Below, piece after piece: positions 1 through 12,100 of a stretch of DNA of 64,000 nt. Position numbers and translations under genes: made by a program. Under the pieces are notes generated by a model. It saw only the letters and a program-made list of their open reading frames with translations. It did no database searches and had not been told where the DNA came from. Positions within the stretch are counted from its first letter, which is position 1. Each line of letters begins with the position of its first letter. The DNA comes from Glandiceps talaboti (lineage: Eukaryota > Hemichordata > Enteropneusta > Spengelidae), in the NCBI RefSeq assembly GCF_964340395.1, contig NC_135567.1, positions 7,202,399 to 7,266,398 of the forward strand. The letters run 5' to 3'.

Positions 1-554
1 ATATACAAACAACTTCCTTACAGACTAAAATCAATAGACACCACAAATACTATCTAGAATCAACAAGAGAAGTATTGTCAAAAATCCTTGAAGAGTATGT
101 AAAGCCTCAAAATGTGAAATGACCACCCAAATGTATGTATCAGTGAGTTGCCAGTTTTTTTGCATAATTCTGTATCTCAAACTTTTGTAAGTAATATATG
201 TATCGGGAATGAAATATACACTGAGATTGAATATACACCAAGCTTGAGTCAAATTTAGGATCCTAACTGTAATTTACATAGCCAAACAAGTAATGTCAGA
301 TTAGTTAATCTCAAGTTTAAACAATCTCTACTAACCAATCCTATATTTTCCTAATTGACCAATCAAATGAAGGTCAATATCAAATTCACCCCAATATGTA
401 TGGAATGTAGTAAAACCTATATGAACCTTCATTTCTGTGTGATCTGTAGGAGTTTTGTTAGATGTCAATAAAGTATGAATAGCTATCTTTCTAGTACTTG
501 GTTATACAGCATCATTCCTTTTCTGAACCTGTTTCTAGACAATTCCCTTACCCC
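1..554. other. No gene seen; AT-rich unique-looking DNA
   Basis: No exon-like open frame with splice signals, RNA gene or repeat boundary could be supported here. Short open frames are of the length expected by chance at this base composition. Confidence 0.6.
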
Positions 555-1795
555 ATAGTAAGCTGACCCTGAATATGCCATTGCTACAAAAATTATGACA
601 AACTATATAATTTGCTATCTGATTTACTATCTGATGTCTACAGTAGTTTATAGCAAAAAACTTATGTGAGTGTTTTGATAAAAGTGTAAAATTGAGATGA
701 CCTTGTAATTAGACTATGACCTTGACCTTGGATTGAAACGACCTTGTGATAAGTGATTTGCTTGTACTCTAAAACCTATATATGGACACTTCCATCATAT
801 CTATAGCAATTCGGAACCATGAAATATTCAGTATTTACATATTTTGGTATAATCACAGATCTCGATACCAGCTGTCTTTGGAACAGATTTTTGCTACAAA
901 AAAAGCCAAAATATGCTTTTGCTGCAAAAGACTATATAATTTGCTATTTGAGACCGATTTGCAGCCTTACACATTATGTCTTGGTGGTAGTTAGGGAAAA
1001 CACCTGTGAATATTTTGATTAACAAAGTGAAAATATTTCAGTGTCCTTGTAATTAGACTATGACCTTGAGATTAAATAAAAAAGATCATGTGATAAGTGT
1101 GTTGCCCGTCCCCTAAAACCTATATATAGACACTTGTGTCATATCTGCAGCACTTTCAGGACCCTGCGATAATACCTTCATATTTTGGTGATATTGATAC
1201 CAGTTGTCTTGGTAACAGAAGTTTGTAATAAAAGCAGCTCAACATATGCCTTTGTTGTATTTTTCCTGAAAGTTATACAATTTGTTATTTTCTGAGCATT
1301 TTTCATCACTCTGTAAAGATCACGTCTGATGTTAGCTTTAGAAAAGAGTCCGACGGTATTCTAATAATTACAAAAATTAAGATGACCTTGACCTTGGATT
1401 GAGAGGATCATATAATCAGTGAATTGCTTGTCCCCAAAACCCTAAATACAAACACTTACATCATATCAATAGCACTTTCAGATTAGTATATTAACACTTT
1501 GGTATAATTGGAGATATTGACAGCAGTTGTCTTGGTAACAGCTGTTTGTTACAAAACAACTTCATATATACTTTTTTTCACATTTTTCGGAAAGATTTTA
1601 TGTTTGGCTATTTTCTTGACTGTCTTACAGCTTTACCGGTCATATCTGATAGAAGTATACAGAAAAGTATCGATGAATGTTTCAATAAAAGTCCAACAAA
1701 TTGAGTTGACCTTGAAATTTGACTATGACCCTGAGCTTGAATCGAAAAGGTCATGTAATCATTGAGTTCCCTGTCCCCTAAAATATTTATACATA
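555..1795. repeat. Diverged tandem repeat, period about 320-345 bp
   Basis: The block containing TGACCTTGACCTTGG, a run near TGTGATAAGTG and then AAAACCTATATATGGACACT recurs at about 717, 1062, 1383 and 1727. Spacings are 345, 321 and 344 bp, giving nearly four copies, each diverged by point changes and small indels. Each copy also has a motif like TATATAATTTGCTAT. The unit carries direct repeats of TGACCT, the complement of the nuclear-receptor half-site AGGTCA, but nothing else suggests regulatory use. No coding potential is shared between copies. Confidence 0.75.
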
Positions 1796-1829
1796 ATTCC
1801 TCATTTGCACAGATGAATAAATGTGGATA

Positions 1830-2310
1830 TCTAAGGGAGTGGTCAATTTGAGGGGGGGGGGGGTTTATTTCAGAATGCTATCATTACACTAAGGCAAGAA
1901 TTATTTTCTTTTTGTCTATTATTCTTGGATGGAATTATTCATTACTTGAGGGTACATAAAGGGAGGGTCCAATATTTAGAAGGGGCCTCCACAGTTCTGG
2001 CACTGCAATATGGCAAGCATAGCTTTCTTTATTTCTTTCTTTCTTTCTTTTTTTCTTTCTTTCTTTCTTTCAGTCTTCCTACTATTACTGGATGTAAACA
2101 TTTCGGTACATAACGGAATAACACTTTTTTGACGGCCATTACACTATTGAAAGAATTATTTTCTTGGATGGAAAGATTCATAACTTTAGATCACATAAGG
2201 GGAGTGTCAAATTTTAATGGGGGAGGGGGAGCGGGTAAGAGTACTGACACTACAGTATGGCAAGGATTACTTTCTTTCTTTCTACTATTTATGGATTTGT
2301 GAAAGGCTTA
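1830..2310. repeat. Degenerate tandem repeat with G-runs and CTTT tracts
   Basis: Two to three imperfect copies of a segment contain a G-run, CATTACACTA, GGCAAGAATTATTTTCTT, TTGGATGGAA and CAATATGGCAAG. CTTT microsatellites (about 2026-2071 and 2270-2285) lie inside the copies. A small open frame here is an artefact of the pyrimidine tract. Confidence 0.5.
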
Positions 2311-3140
2311 CAAGTTTCATGCAATAAAAATCTTCTTAATCCAGCTAAGTGCATGAAATTATTGACATTGTTTGGCTTCAGAAAATGTAAAAACAAGACA
2401 CAGCATCTCTGTCCTTTGGGAAACTGATCATGTGTATTATAATGATCTCATGACCAGAATTTTCACCATAATTTGAATGTCAGCCAAGATTACGTAAAAG
2501 AGAACCGATCGTACATTTAAAATGTTGACATTCAATATGCACTATAATTTGTGTGTTGTAGATTGTCACACAATTTCTAATGCACATGGCTCAGTCAATG
2601 ACATCTGTCAATCAATGACGGTGATTTGTCAATAGCACATCTATGACAAAATCCAAGTTACATATTCCGCCGACAAGATATCTCACATTATAGAATACAA
2701 TCATGTTACTGTACTTTTGTTTCACTTTTGTTCTTTATTGTTTAAAGTGGGCAATATCTTTTGGACAAAAATATTATTTTTAACTGGATCACAAGTGTGT
2801 TTTGTTTTCATTTCAATGTCTTACCATGACATGTTTTATTTTGTTTCATTTTTAGCTTAATGTAGTTTAAAGTCTTTCCTTAGATGTGGTATCACCTAAT
2901 GCATAGACTAAATTTGCAACGACTTGTCAGACATAACTATATATATAAATAATTTCATCGACTTGGGCAACACATTTCACACAAAAAGTTGTAGTTTTCT
3001 ATCAAAACTGATAATTGCAAACATTTTTAACATTAGTGCCTGTTTAGCTATTGTTGTCAATATTCCATTGTAATCATCTTATCTTTATGTCAACCACTCT
3101 GCAATCAATGTTGTTTTGTAACTAAAAATATTGTTTTTAT
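2311..3140. other. No gene seen; intron or intergenic DNA
   Basis: This is AT-rich sequence with no supported feature. It lies downstream, on the minus strand, of the last ankyrin exon seen, so a further exon beyond the window edge is possible. Confidence 0.5.
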
Positions 3141-3229
3141 TATTAGCAATGAGCTACTTATTTATACACTTACCCAAGATTCATTTATAGGCAATGATCT
3201 GATTTATTTACTGATACACTTACCCCATA
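3141..3229 (-). promoter_or_regulatory. Duplicated splice-donor region next to the ankyrin exon
   Basis: Two diverged copies of a ~46-bp segment (starting GCAATGA, ending with the plus-strand donor complement ACACTTACCC) lie side by side. The inner one is the donor used at 3218-3223. The outer one places another GTAAGT after AATGAATCTTGG. The paralogous exon at 43568 ends in that same AATGAATCTTGG followed by GTAAGT, so the outer donor may be the ancestral exon end. Confidence 0.45.
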
Positions 3230-3316
3230 TGTTTCTGCATAATTGACATCATAACCATTCCCCAAGTAGAATTTAACCTTCTCTATATCTCCACTTTTAA
3301 CAGCATCAATGAGATC
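3224..3316 (-). CDS. Ankyrin-repeat exon (LIDAV type), phase 0
   Basis: Read on the minus strand, an acceptor ending in ATTAG at 3317-3318 is followed by 93 bp (31 codons, phase 0) and the strong donor GTAAGT at 3218-3223. The product contains DLIDAVKSGDIEKVKFYLGN and then GYDVN, matching one 33-residue ankyrin repeat: a helix pair, a G(D/N) turn, then the V(D/N)VN loop into the next repeat. Ankyrin repeats are protein-interaction modules, so the substrate or pathway cannot be inferred. It is the lowest-coordinate of four one-repeat exons on this strand. The exon at 43568-43657 is a paralogue, with alignable intron DNA on its acceptor side. No start codon or gene end is visible, so the gene extends beyond what I can assign. 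Confidence 0.8.
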
Positions 3317-3421
3317 CTAATATAAAATAAACATATACAATGATTAGACTAATTTACACCAGTTTCACAAAATCATGTCAAAATTACATTAAAAATATGC
3401 TTACTACAAACCCAGTGTTAA

Positions 3422-3787
3422 AGTGACCAAATTAATGAGGATTAGGTATTTATTTTGAATTTTTAATTTATACAACAACTTTACTGTATTTTCTAATTGT
3501 AAAAAAAATAATGTGAAATAATATCTACCAATTCCTTGTTTGTAACTCTGTAAATTGAAAATCAATAAAATACGTCTAAAATGTTTGTTATTATGCAAAA
3601 AATAACAAAGTGTTTACACTTTTTTCATCTTTTTTTCATCTTTTTGTAATCAAATGAGTTACAAACAAGGTTTTGATATTTATAATATGTTATTTCACAT
3701 TATTTGTTAAATTAGGAAAACACAGTAAAGTTGTATTATGAATTAAAAATCCAAAATAAATACTTAATTCTCATCCATATGGCCACT
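3422..3787. mobile_element. 366-bp foldback MITE with TTAA target-site duplication
   Basis: The two halves are inverted copies over roughly 150 bp. The element begins AGTGACC and ends GGCCACT. It is flanked on both sides by TTAA (3418-3421 and 3788-3791). The paralogous intron near 43.76 kb reads CAGTGTTAATAATAT with a single TTAA and no insert, so it is the empty site. TTAA duplication is typical of piggyBac-type transposition, but the termini are not the usual piggyBac CCC, so the superfamily is an inference. No coding sequence is present. Confidence 0.85.
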
Positions 3788-3791
3788 TTAA

Positions 3792-4470
3792 TAATATTTT
3801 AATATTTCCTTTTAGACAACATTTAAATATATATATCAAAAATATACATAAGGTAGCTGTCTATTTTATCATTCACACAAATGGTATTATGTAATATTAT
3901 ATGATTAATATGTCATTTATATCAATCTATTTTAATTAATATCAATCCATATAAAACACACTTTTTTGTCACTTCAATTCAAACATATGATTATTGTAAA
4001 ACACAGGTAGGGTTGATTTGAACAGTTTGATTTGAGATCATTATCATTTTGTCAAATCACAACAACCCGGAAAGACTTTACGTAATGGTATGATAAAAAT
4101 CTTTAGATTAGCTTTGTAGATCAAATGATTTATAAAGGTTATAAGACACAAATAGTTCAAAGTTGTTTTAGCATTAAGTTTTCAATCTGTCAAAATCTAG
4201 TTAAAGCTGACCACTAGGTGGCGGTATGGTCAGCAGATTAGTCAGCTGTAACAATGAAAGTCATTCTGATGAAGATCGTCAACAAGACAGATCAAAAGCT
4301 CAATGCTGAAAACATTTTGAACTGCTTGTGCGATATATCATTATGTAATACATTCACAATGCTAAAACATGTAACATTAAAAAGCTATATTGATGATGGA
4401 CAACTGATATACACTCTGTGTAAATTAGAATATTAACACATGTATCTGTGTTATGGTTTCTAAGAATTAC
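3792..4470. other. Intron-like AT-rich DNA, no gene seen
   Basis: The first ~100 bp align with the intron of the paralogous ankyrin copy (43.76-43.90 kb). The rest has short open frames without splice or domain support. Confidence 0.5.
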
Positions 4471-4471
4471 T

Positions 4472-4554
4472 AGACTGTAAGATATGACATGACGTTCCGC
4501 CCTCACTGGCCTCTGATGTGTGAGGGCGCCCCATCATGGTGTACCTTACAGACT
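4472..4554. repeat. Short foldback with GC-rich hairpin
   Basis: Outer arms AGACTGTAAG (4472-4481) and CTTACAGACT (4545-4554) are complementary with one mismatch. Inside them is a perfect 9-bp stem, CGCCCTCAC (4498-4506) with GTGAGGGCG (4520-4528), around a 13-nt loop. It stands out against the AT-rich surroundings and may be a tiny MITE. Confidence 0.45.
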
Positions 4555-4689
4555 AAAGAATTACATGATTACTATACATATTTACAAAGTTTGAGGAAAT
4601 TTAAATCTGACCATGTCATCTGATACATTTAGATATTTACAAGATACGTTTTCATGTATGACGTCACTGTACTACACCTAGCCATTTCA

Positions 4690-4965
4690 CAGCTACAGAC
4701 TTTATTGTTTCAGGGGTGGGGATGTAGCTGCCTGCTGGGGGGTGTAGCTGCCTGCCGGGGGGATGTAGCTGCCTGCTGGGGGTGTAGCTGCCTGCTAGGG
4801 GGATGTAGCTGCCTGCTGGGGGTGTAGCTGCCTGCTGGGGCAGGGGGTGTAGTTGCCTGGGGTGTAGCTGCCTGCTGGGGGGGGGAGGTTTGTAGCTGCC
4901 TGCTGGGTGGTGTTGTTGCCTGCTGGGGGGTGTAGCTGCCTGCTGGGAGGGGGGAGTAGCTCCCT
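4690..4965. repeat. Minisatellite, about 20-bp unit (GTAGCTGCCTGCTGGGGG)
   Basis: About 13 copies of a G-rich unit carrying GTAGCTGCCTGCTGGGGG, with variable G-run length. The proline-rich open frame on the minus strand is a by-product of the repeat. Confidence 0.85.
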
Positions 4966-4984
4966 CAATGGCAAGGGGCTGGGT

Positions 4985-5440
4985 AACCAAGACTACAGAC
5001 TTTAAATTGATAGATGTACTTAAATAAATTAGTGACAATGGCATTATAGCACAAATCTATAATAATCACATCCTCAAAGAGCTTTACAATTATTACTCCA
5101 TGGCACAGACCTATAGTGGCACAATGGCCCTTTACTTCCTCAACTCCCTGGGGAGCATACAATCAACCTCTATAAGTGCATGGGATTAAGCATTCACATT
5201 CATTTCAACATCTATCCTACCAGGTCCCCAATTAATACAGCTAGGTTAACCAAAGTGCAATTGTGGTTCAAATCTTACCCAAGAACTCCTAGTCATTCAG
5301 AAACAAATGCCAGCAATGGGCTCAACCCTACAACCTGCAGATTCTTAGCCAGCCACTCTAAACATTCAACCATCATGACTGCACATCTATCCACTAATTG
5401 CCTTATACCAATGATGTTATTGTACAATATATATATCACT
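4985..5440 (-). mobile_element. SINE with a tRNA-like head
   Basis: On the minus strand, the segment from about 5420 down to 5310 resembles a degraded tRNA. It has an anticodon-arm-like CTGGCTAAGAATCTGCAG and a T-arm/box-B-like GGTTGTAGGGTTGAGCCC. Downstream, near 5080-5050, the motif GTAAAGCTCTTTGAGG resembles the conserved tail shared by many SINEs and their LINE partners. This fits a polymerase-III-derived SINE of about 400 bp. The exact ends and target-site duplication were not resolved. Confidence 0.55.
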
Positions 5441-5799
5441 AATTCATTATTGCTATGAGTATAGTCTACATTGTAGTAGCTTTAGCATGTATGTGTTCAC
5501 CTGCCAAATGTTTAATTTGCCTACACAACCCTGTTGTTACATTCCCCACATACGCCATCAATTGGAGGTTGCTTATGGGTGAGGTATCAATATTTTAGCA
5601 TGTGACTTCACTTTTGGATATTTAACAGGCCTAGGTTGCCAAGCAACCTTAAACAGATGTTAATCTTTACGCCATTGACACTGACATGTGAAGTAGCCCA
5701 TAACAGATTTAATGATTTCATTACATCAATAAAACAAGAATCTTACATTTCCAGGCTGAAGTCAAAGCATTTTGTAATACAACAAATCACATTTTCAAA
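5441..5799. other. No gene seen
   Basis: Short open frames only; no splice signals or protein similarity recognised. Confidence 0.5.
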
Positions 5800-5942
5800 C
5801 GTAAAATGCACATTTCTGATGCCATCATTTTCATTTGAACAATTTCCCAATGAGACAATCGAAGTAACATGACCACCAAATATTAAAGCAATTGGGCTAG
5901 CAGTTTTTTACTTTAAGTTGTTTACACACACACACTCACACA

Positions 5943-5979
<37 letters not shown>

Positions 5980-6042
5980 ACACACACACACACTCACACA
6001 CTCACACACACACATACACATACACACACACAAACACACACA

Positions 6043-6113
<71 letters not shown>

Positions 6114-6166
6114 AGCGATCCCTACAGAACTACTGAACCTTATCAATTCAGTTGTGCTAAAAATGA
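5800..6166 (+). mobile_element. 5'-truncated copy (copy D) of the TAGCACAACTG repeat family with a long CA tract
   Basis: It shares with the other copies the run from CATTTTCATTTGAACAATTTCCC through AGCAGTTTTTTACTTTAAGTTGTTTACAC, a (CA)n tract with CT interruptions (about 5922-6112), and the end CTACTGAACCTTATCAATTCAGTTGTGCTAAAAATG. Full-length relatives are at 39246-40705 and 49615-50947. Confidence 0.65.
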
Positions 6167-7274
6167 GTTAAAGGGGAACACCACTCAGTGAAATAATGGT
6201 ATTTCCTGAGAATTTTTTGGTTTTAGATGACAATTTGTATAGTCATGATGACTCTTGGTTCCTTTTTAGTCTTCAATGGGTAAACTATTAATATTGGTGT
6301 GCATCCAAAGTTCACAAAAATACATTCATTTCTCCAGTAACACCACTTTTCTGGATTGGAACTGTTAAAGGGGCGTGGTCTGAAACGTCTATCTTTTTTT
6401 CTTTTTTTCTTTTTTTTTGGGGGGGGTTAGTTTTTGTTACCTGTATGTACCACTGACTGTAACTTGTTTAATGGTCAGTAATTTATATGCAAAGCCTATA
6501 CCCTGTTATCTAATGTATTCTATACTAAGGAATACCATAATATTCTTTTATACTTACAGTATCACAGTAGTTTATAGAGTGAGAATTTTGCAAGCAACTA
6601 CCAGTCATTACACAAGTAGCAGTGAGTGACTGTTTATTTGACCAACCAAAATTGTGTATTCTCCTACCTCTTATTATGTTGTGACTCACATTTATACAAT
6701 TACCGATAGTTGATTACATACTTTTCAGGATGAATGTCATTATATCGAAATGACAGTTCCAAAAAATAATTCCAGTTGTAGCTAGTTTAGCTTTAATAAT
6801 TTATCAACTTTTGTAGAACAGTCTATGACAACTTGCTGCTTTCACTAGATTCTAGGCAGTCAGAAGTACAGAGCTCAGGTTAGACTAATGAGGTTAGAAC
6901 AAGTAATTTTGAAAACACCAACTTTTGAGGTGCTTTTCTCACAAATGTTTAGCCACAGAATCAAGGCAAATGAGGATTGTGTATTTTGGTTATATCCCAT
7001 AACCAAAATTCAAAATCCCAAATTGCCCGGATTCTAGGCTAACAAACATATGACGATATTGTATATGGAGTATCCAGCTTTCAGTACAGGTATTACAAAA
7101 TTGGCCATAAAGATGAACTCAATGATACAACAGAGATAGTAATGCATCACTATGCATCACCCCCTCCTTTTTTAATTCTTGTTTATTCTGTATCATCGTC
7201 ATCATAATTTGATGAATGTATCCAAATTGTCCAATACTTTGGTTTTTTACCTTCTTTCACCCTTACTATAGTTA
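6167..7274. other. No gene seen; T-rich and G-rich runs near 6395-6428
   Basis: There is no domain-bearing frame or repeat boundary. A polypyrimidine tract followed by a G-run lies near 6395-6428. Confidence 0.5.
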
Positions 7275-8838
7275 GATTAATACTAGATAGGAATTAGTTG
7301 TAAAGTTATACATTTACAGTCTATGTACAGAGTACAACTTATAAATATTAATACTAGATAGGAGTTAGTTGTAAAGTTATACATTTATAGTCTATGTGCA
7401 GAGTACAACTTATAAATATTAATACTAGATAGGAGTTAGTTGTAAAGTTATACATTTACAATCTATGTACAGAGTACAACTTATAAATATTAATACTAGA
7501 TAGGAGTTAGTTGTAAAGTTATACATTTACAGTCTATGTACAGAGTACAACTTATAAATATTAATACTAGATAGGAGTTAGTTGTAAAGTTATACATTTA
7601 CAATCTATGTACAGAGTACAACTTATAAATATTAATACTAGATAGGAGTTAGTTGTAAAGTTATACATTTACAATCTATGTACAGAGTACAACTTATAAA
7701 TATTAATACTAGATAGGAGTTAGTTGTAAAGTTATACATTTACAGTCTATGTACAGAGTACAACTTATAAATATTAATACTAGATAGGAGTTAGTTGTAA
7801 AGTTATACATTTACAATCTATGTACAGAGTACAACTTATAAATATTAATACTAGATAGGAGTTAGTTGTAAAGTTATACATTTACAGTCTATGTACAGAG
7901 TACAACTTATAAATATTAATACTAGATAGGAGTTAGTTGTAAAGTTATACATTTACAGTCTATGTACAGAGTACAACTTATAAATATTAATACTAGATAG
8001 GAGTTAGTTGTAAAGTTATACATTTACAATCTATGTACAGAGTACAACTTATAAATATTAATACTAGATAGGAGTTAGTTGTAAAGTTATACATTTACAA
8101 TCTATGTACAGAGTACAACTTATATATATTAATACTAGATAGGAGTTAGTTGTAAAGTTATACATTTACAGTCTATGTACAGAGTACAACTTATAAATAT
8201 TAATACTAGATAGGAGTTAGTTGTAAAGTTATACATTTACAATCTATGTACAGAGTACAACTTATAAATATTAATACTAGATAGGAGTTAGTTGTAAAGT
8301 TATACATTTACAATCTATGTACAGAGTACAACTTATAAATATTAATACTAGATAGGAGTTAGTTGTAAAGTTATACATTTACAATCTATGTACAGAGTAC
8401 AACTTATATATATTAATACTAGATAGGAGTTAGTTGTAAAGTTATACATTTACAGTCTATGTACAGAGTACAACTTATAAATATTAACACTAGATAGGAG
8501 TTAGTTGTAAAGTTATACATTTACAATCTATGTACAGAATACAACTTATAAATATTAATACTAGATAGGAGTTAGTTGTAAAGTTATACATTTACAATCT
8601 ATGTACAGAATACAACTTATAAATATTAATACTAGATAGGAGTTAGTTGTAAAGTTATACATTTACAGTCTATGTACAGAGTACAACTTATAAATATTAA
8701 TACTAGATAGGAGTTAGTTGTAAAGTTATACATTTATAGTCTATGTGCAGAGTACAACTTATAAATATTAATACTAGATAGGAGTTTGTTGTAAAGTTAT
8801 ACATTTACAATCTATGTACAGAGTACAACTTATATATA
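7275..8838. repeat. 71-bp satellite, about 22 copies
   Basis: A head-to-tail array whose unit contains ATTAATACTAGATAGGAGTT and ACAGAGTACAACTTATAAAT. Copies differ mainly at ACAATCTATG versus ACAGTCTATG and at TATAAATA versus TATATATA, in a mixed pattern that suggests ongoing unequal exchange or conversion. There are no unique spacers. Confidence 0.95.
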
Positions 8839-9176
8839 CAGTCTGGATGCTAACGTCGTTTCTAACTAAACCACATCTGGTCAAAGTTGCTCAATTAGCA
8901 CAAAAAGTTGTTCATCCAATCAGTGAACCCCAACTGCTATAGTGATGTAAACACTGTATGAGAAGCATCCTGAGCTGACAAATATACCATATATGGACAT
9001 TACAGTACCATATTTAGACATTACATATTAAGGGCCAACATAAACACCAACTTTATGAGAGACTGTGATTGATTAACAAAGACATTATGTTAATGACCGT
9101 GTTGGTGGCTGTGGATGGATTTTAAAATGTATTTCATACATCTCAGGACTGCTAGAGTAACGACTTTGACTATACT
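8839..9176. other. Unique DNA between two satellites
   Basis: About 340 bp with no gene or repeat recognised. It contains several ATATGGACATTACA-like runs near 8990-9030. Confidence 0.5.
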
Positions 9177-12100
9177 GTGAGTAGAGGTATAAATGGTAAT
9201 GATACTGTATAGGAACTAGACTATGTGAGTGGAAGTGTAAATGGTAACGATACTGTGTAGGAACTAGACTATGTGAGTGGAGGTGTAAATGGTAATGATA
9301 CTGTATAGGAACTAGACTATGTGAGTGGAGGTGTAAATGGTAATGATACTGTATAGGAACTAGACTATGTGAGTGAAGGTGAAAATGTTAATGATACTGT
9401 ATAGGAACTAGACTATATGAGTGAAGGTGTAAATGGTAATGATACTGTATAGGAACTAGACTATGTGAGTGGAGGTGTAAATGGTAATGATACTGTATAG
9501 GAACTAAACTATGTGAGTGGAGGTGTAAATTGTAATGATACTGTATAGGAACTAGACTATGTGAGTGGAAGTGTAAATGGTAACGATACTGTGTAGGAAC
9601 TAGACTATGTTAGTGGAGGTGTAAATGGTAATGATACTGTATAGGAACTAGACTATGTGAGTGGAGGTGTAAATAGTAATGATACTGTATAGGAACTAGA
9701 CTATGTGAGTGAAGGTGAAAATGTTAATGATACTGTATAGGAACTAGACTATATGAGTGAAGGTGTAAATGGTAATGATACTGTATAGGAACTAGACTAT
9801 GTGAGTGGAGGTGTAAATGGTAATGATACTGTATAGGAACTAAACTATGTGAGTGGAGGTGTAAATTGTAATGATACTGTGTAGGAACTAGACTATGTGA
9901 GTGAAGGTGTAAATGGTAATGATACTGTATAGGAACTAGACTATGTGAGTGGAGGTGTAAATGGTAATGATTCTGTATAGGAACTAGACTAGTGACTGGA
10001 GGTGTAAATTGTAATGATACTGTGTAGGAACTAGACTATGTGAGTGAAGGTGTAAATGGTAATGATACTGTATAGGAACTAGACTATGTGAGTGGAGGTG
10101 TAAATTGTAATGATACTGTGTAGGAACTAGACTATGTGAGTGATGGTGTAAATGGTAATGATACTGTATAGGAACTAGACTATGTGAGTGGAGGTGTAAA
10201 TGGTAATGATACTGTGTAGGAACTAGACTATGTGAGTGAAGGTGTAAATGGTAATGATACTGTATAGGAACTAGACTATGTGAGTGGAGGTGTAAATTGT
10301 AATGATACTGTGTAGGAACTAGACTATGTGAGTGAAGGTGTAAATGGTAATGATACTGTATAGGAACTAGACTATGTGAGTGGAGGTGTAAATGGTAATG
10401 ATACTGTGTAGGAACTAGACTAGTGAGTGGAGGTGTGAATGGTAATGATACTGTGTAGGAACTAGACTAGTGAGTGGAGGTGTAAATGGTAATGATACAG
10501 GAACTAGACTAGTGAGTGGAGGTGTAAATGGTAATGATACTGTATATGAACTAGACTATGTGAGTGAAGGTGAAAATGTTAATGATACTGTATAGGAACT
10601 AGACTATATGAGTGAAGGTGTAAATGGTAATGATACTGTATAGGAACTAGACTATGTGAGTGGAGGTGTAAATGGTAATGATACTGTATAGGAACTAGAC
10701 TATGTGAGTGGAGGTGTAAATTGTAATGATACTGTGTAGGAACTAGACTATGTGAGTGAAGGTGTAAATGGTAATGATACTGTATAGGAACTAGACTATG
10801 TGAGTGGAGGTGTAAATTGTAATGATACTGTATAGGAACTAGACTATATGAGTGAAGGTGTAAATGGTAATGATACTGTATAGGAACTAGACTAGTGAGT
10901 GAAGGTGTAAATGGTAATGATACTGTGTAGGAACTAGACTAGTGAGTGGAGGTGTAAATTGTAATGATACTGTATAGGAACTAGACTATGTGAGTGGAGG
11001 TGTAAATGGTAATGATACTGTATAGGAACTAGACTATGTGAGTGGAGGTGTAAATTGTAATGATACTGTATAGGAACTAGACTATGTGAGTGAAGGTGTA
11101 AATGGTAATGATAAAGGAACTAGACTAGTGAGTGGAGGTGTAAATGGTAACGATACTGTATAGGAACTAGACTAGTGAGTGGAGGTGTAAATTGTAATGA
11201 TACTGTATAGGAACTAGACTAGTGAGTGGAGGTGTAAATGGTAACGATACTGTATAGGAACTAGACTAGTGAGTGGAGGTGTAAATGGTAATGATACTGT
11301 ATAGGAACTAGACTATGTGAGTGGAGGTGTAAATTGTAATGATACTGTATAGGAACTAGACTATGTGAGTGGAGGTGTAAATTGTAATGATACTGTATAG
11401 GAACTAGACTATGTGAGTGGAGGTGTAAATGGTAATGATACTGTATAGGAACTAGACTATGTGAGTGGAGGTGTAAATTGTAATGATACTGTATAGGAAC
11501 TAGACTATGTGAGTGGAGGTGTAAATGGTAATGATACTGTATAGGAACTAGACTATGTGAGTGGAAGTGTAAATGGTAACGATACCGTATAGGAACTAGA
11601 CTATGTGAGTGGAGGTGTAAATTGTAATGATACCGTATAGGAACTATACTAGTGAGTGGAGGTGTAAATGGTAACGATACTGTATAGGAACTAGACTATG
11701 TGAGTGGAGGTGTAAATGGTAACGATACTGTATAGAAACTAGACTGTGAGTGGAGGTGTAAATGGTATTGATACTGTATAGGAACTAGACTATGTGAGTG
11801 GAGGTGTAAATGGTATTGATACTGTATAGGAACTAGACTATGTGAGTGGAGGTGTAAATTGTAATGATACTGTGTAGGAACTAGACTAGTGAGTGAAGGT
11901 GTAAATGGTAATGATACTGTATAGGAACTAGACTATGTGAGTGAAGGTGTAAATGGTAATGATACTGTATAGGAACTAGACTATGTGAGTGGAGGTGTAA
12001 ATGGTAATGATACTGTGTAGGAACTAGACTAGTGAGTGGAGGTGTGAATGGTAATGATACTGTGTAGGAACTAGACTAGTGAGTGGAGGTGTAAATGGTA

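Noticed and set aside
4664-5044. Proline-rich minus-strand protein (AGSYxPP repeats)
   Set aside because: It is a product of the ~20-bp G-rich minisatellite joined to a SINE.
5300-5420. A functional tRNA gene on the minus strand
   Set aside because: The T-arm-like and anticodon-arm-like parts are degraded and followed by a SINE-type body, so it was called a SINE.
5918-6115. His/Thr-repeat protein
   Set aside because: It is a translation of a (CA)n tract with CT interruptions inside a transposon tail.
7275-8838. CRISPR-like regular array
   Set aside because: There are no unique spacers between repeats and no cas genes, and the context is eukaryotic. It is a plain head-to-tail satellite.
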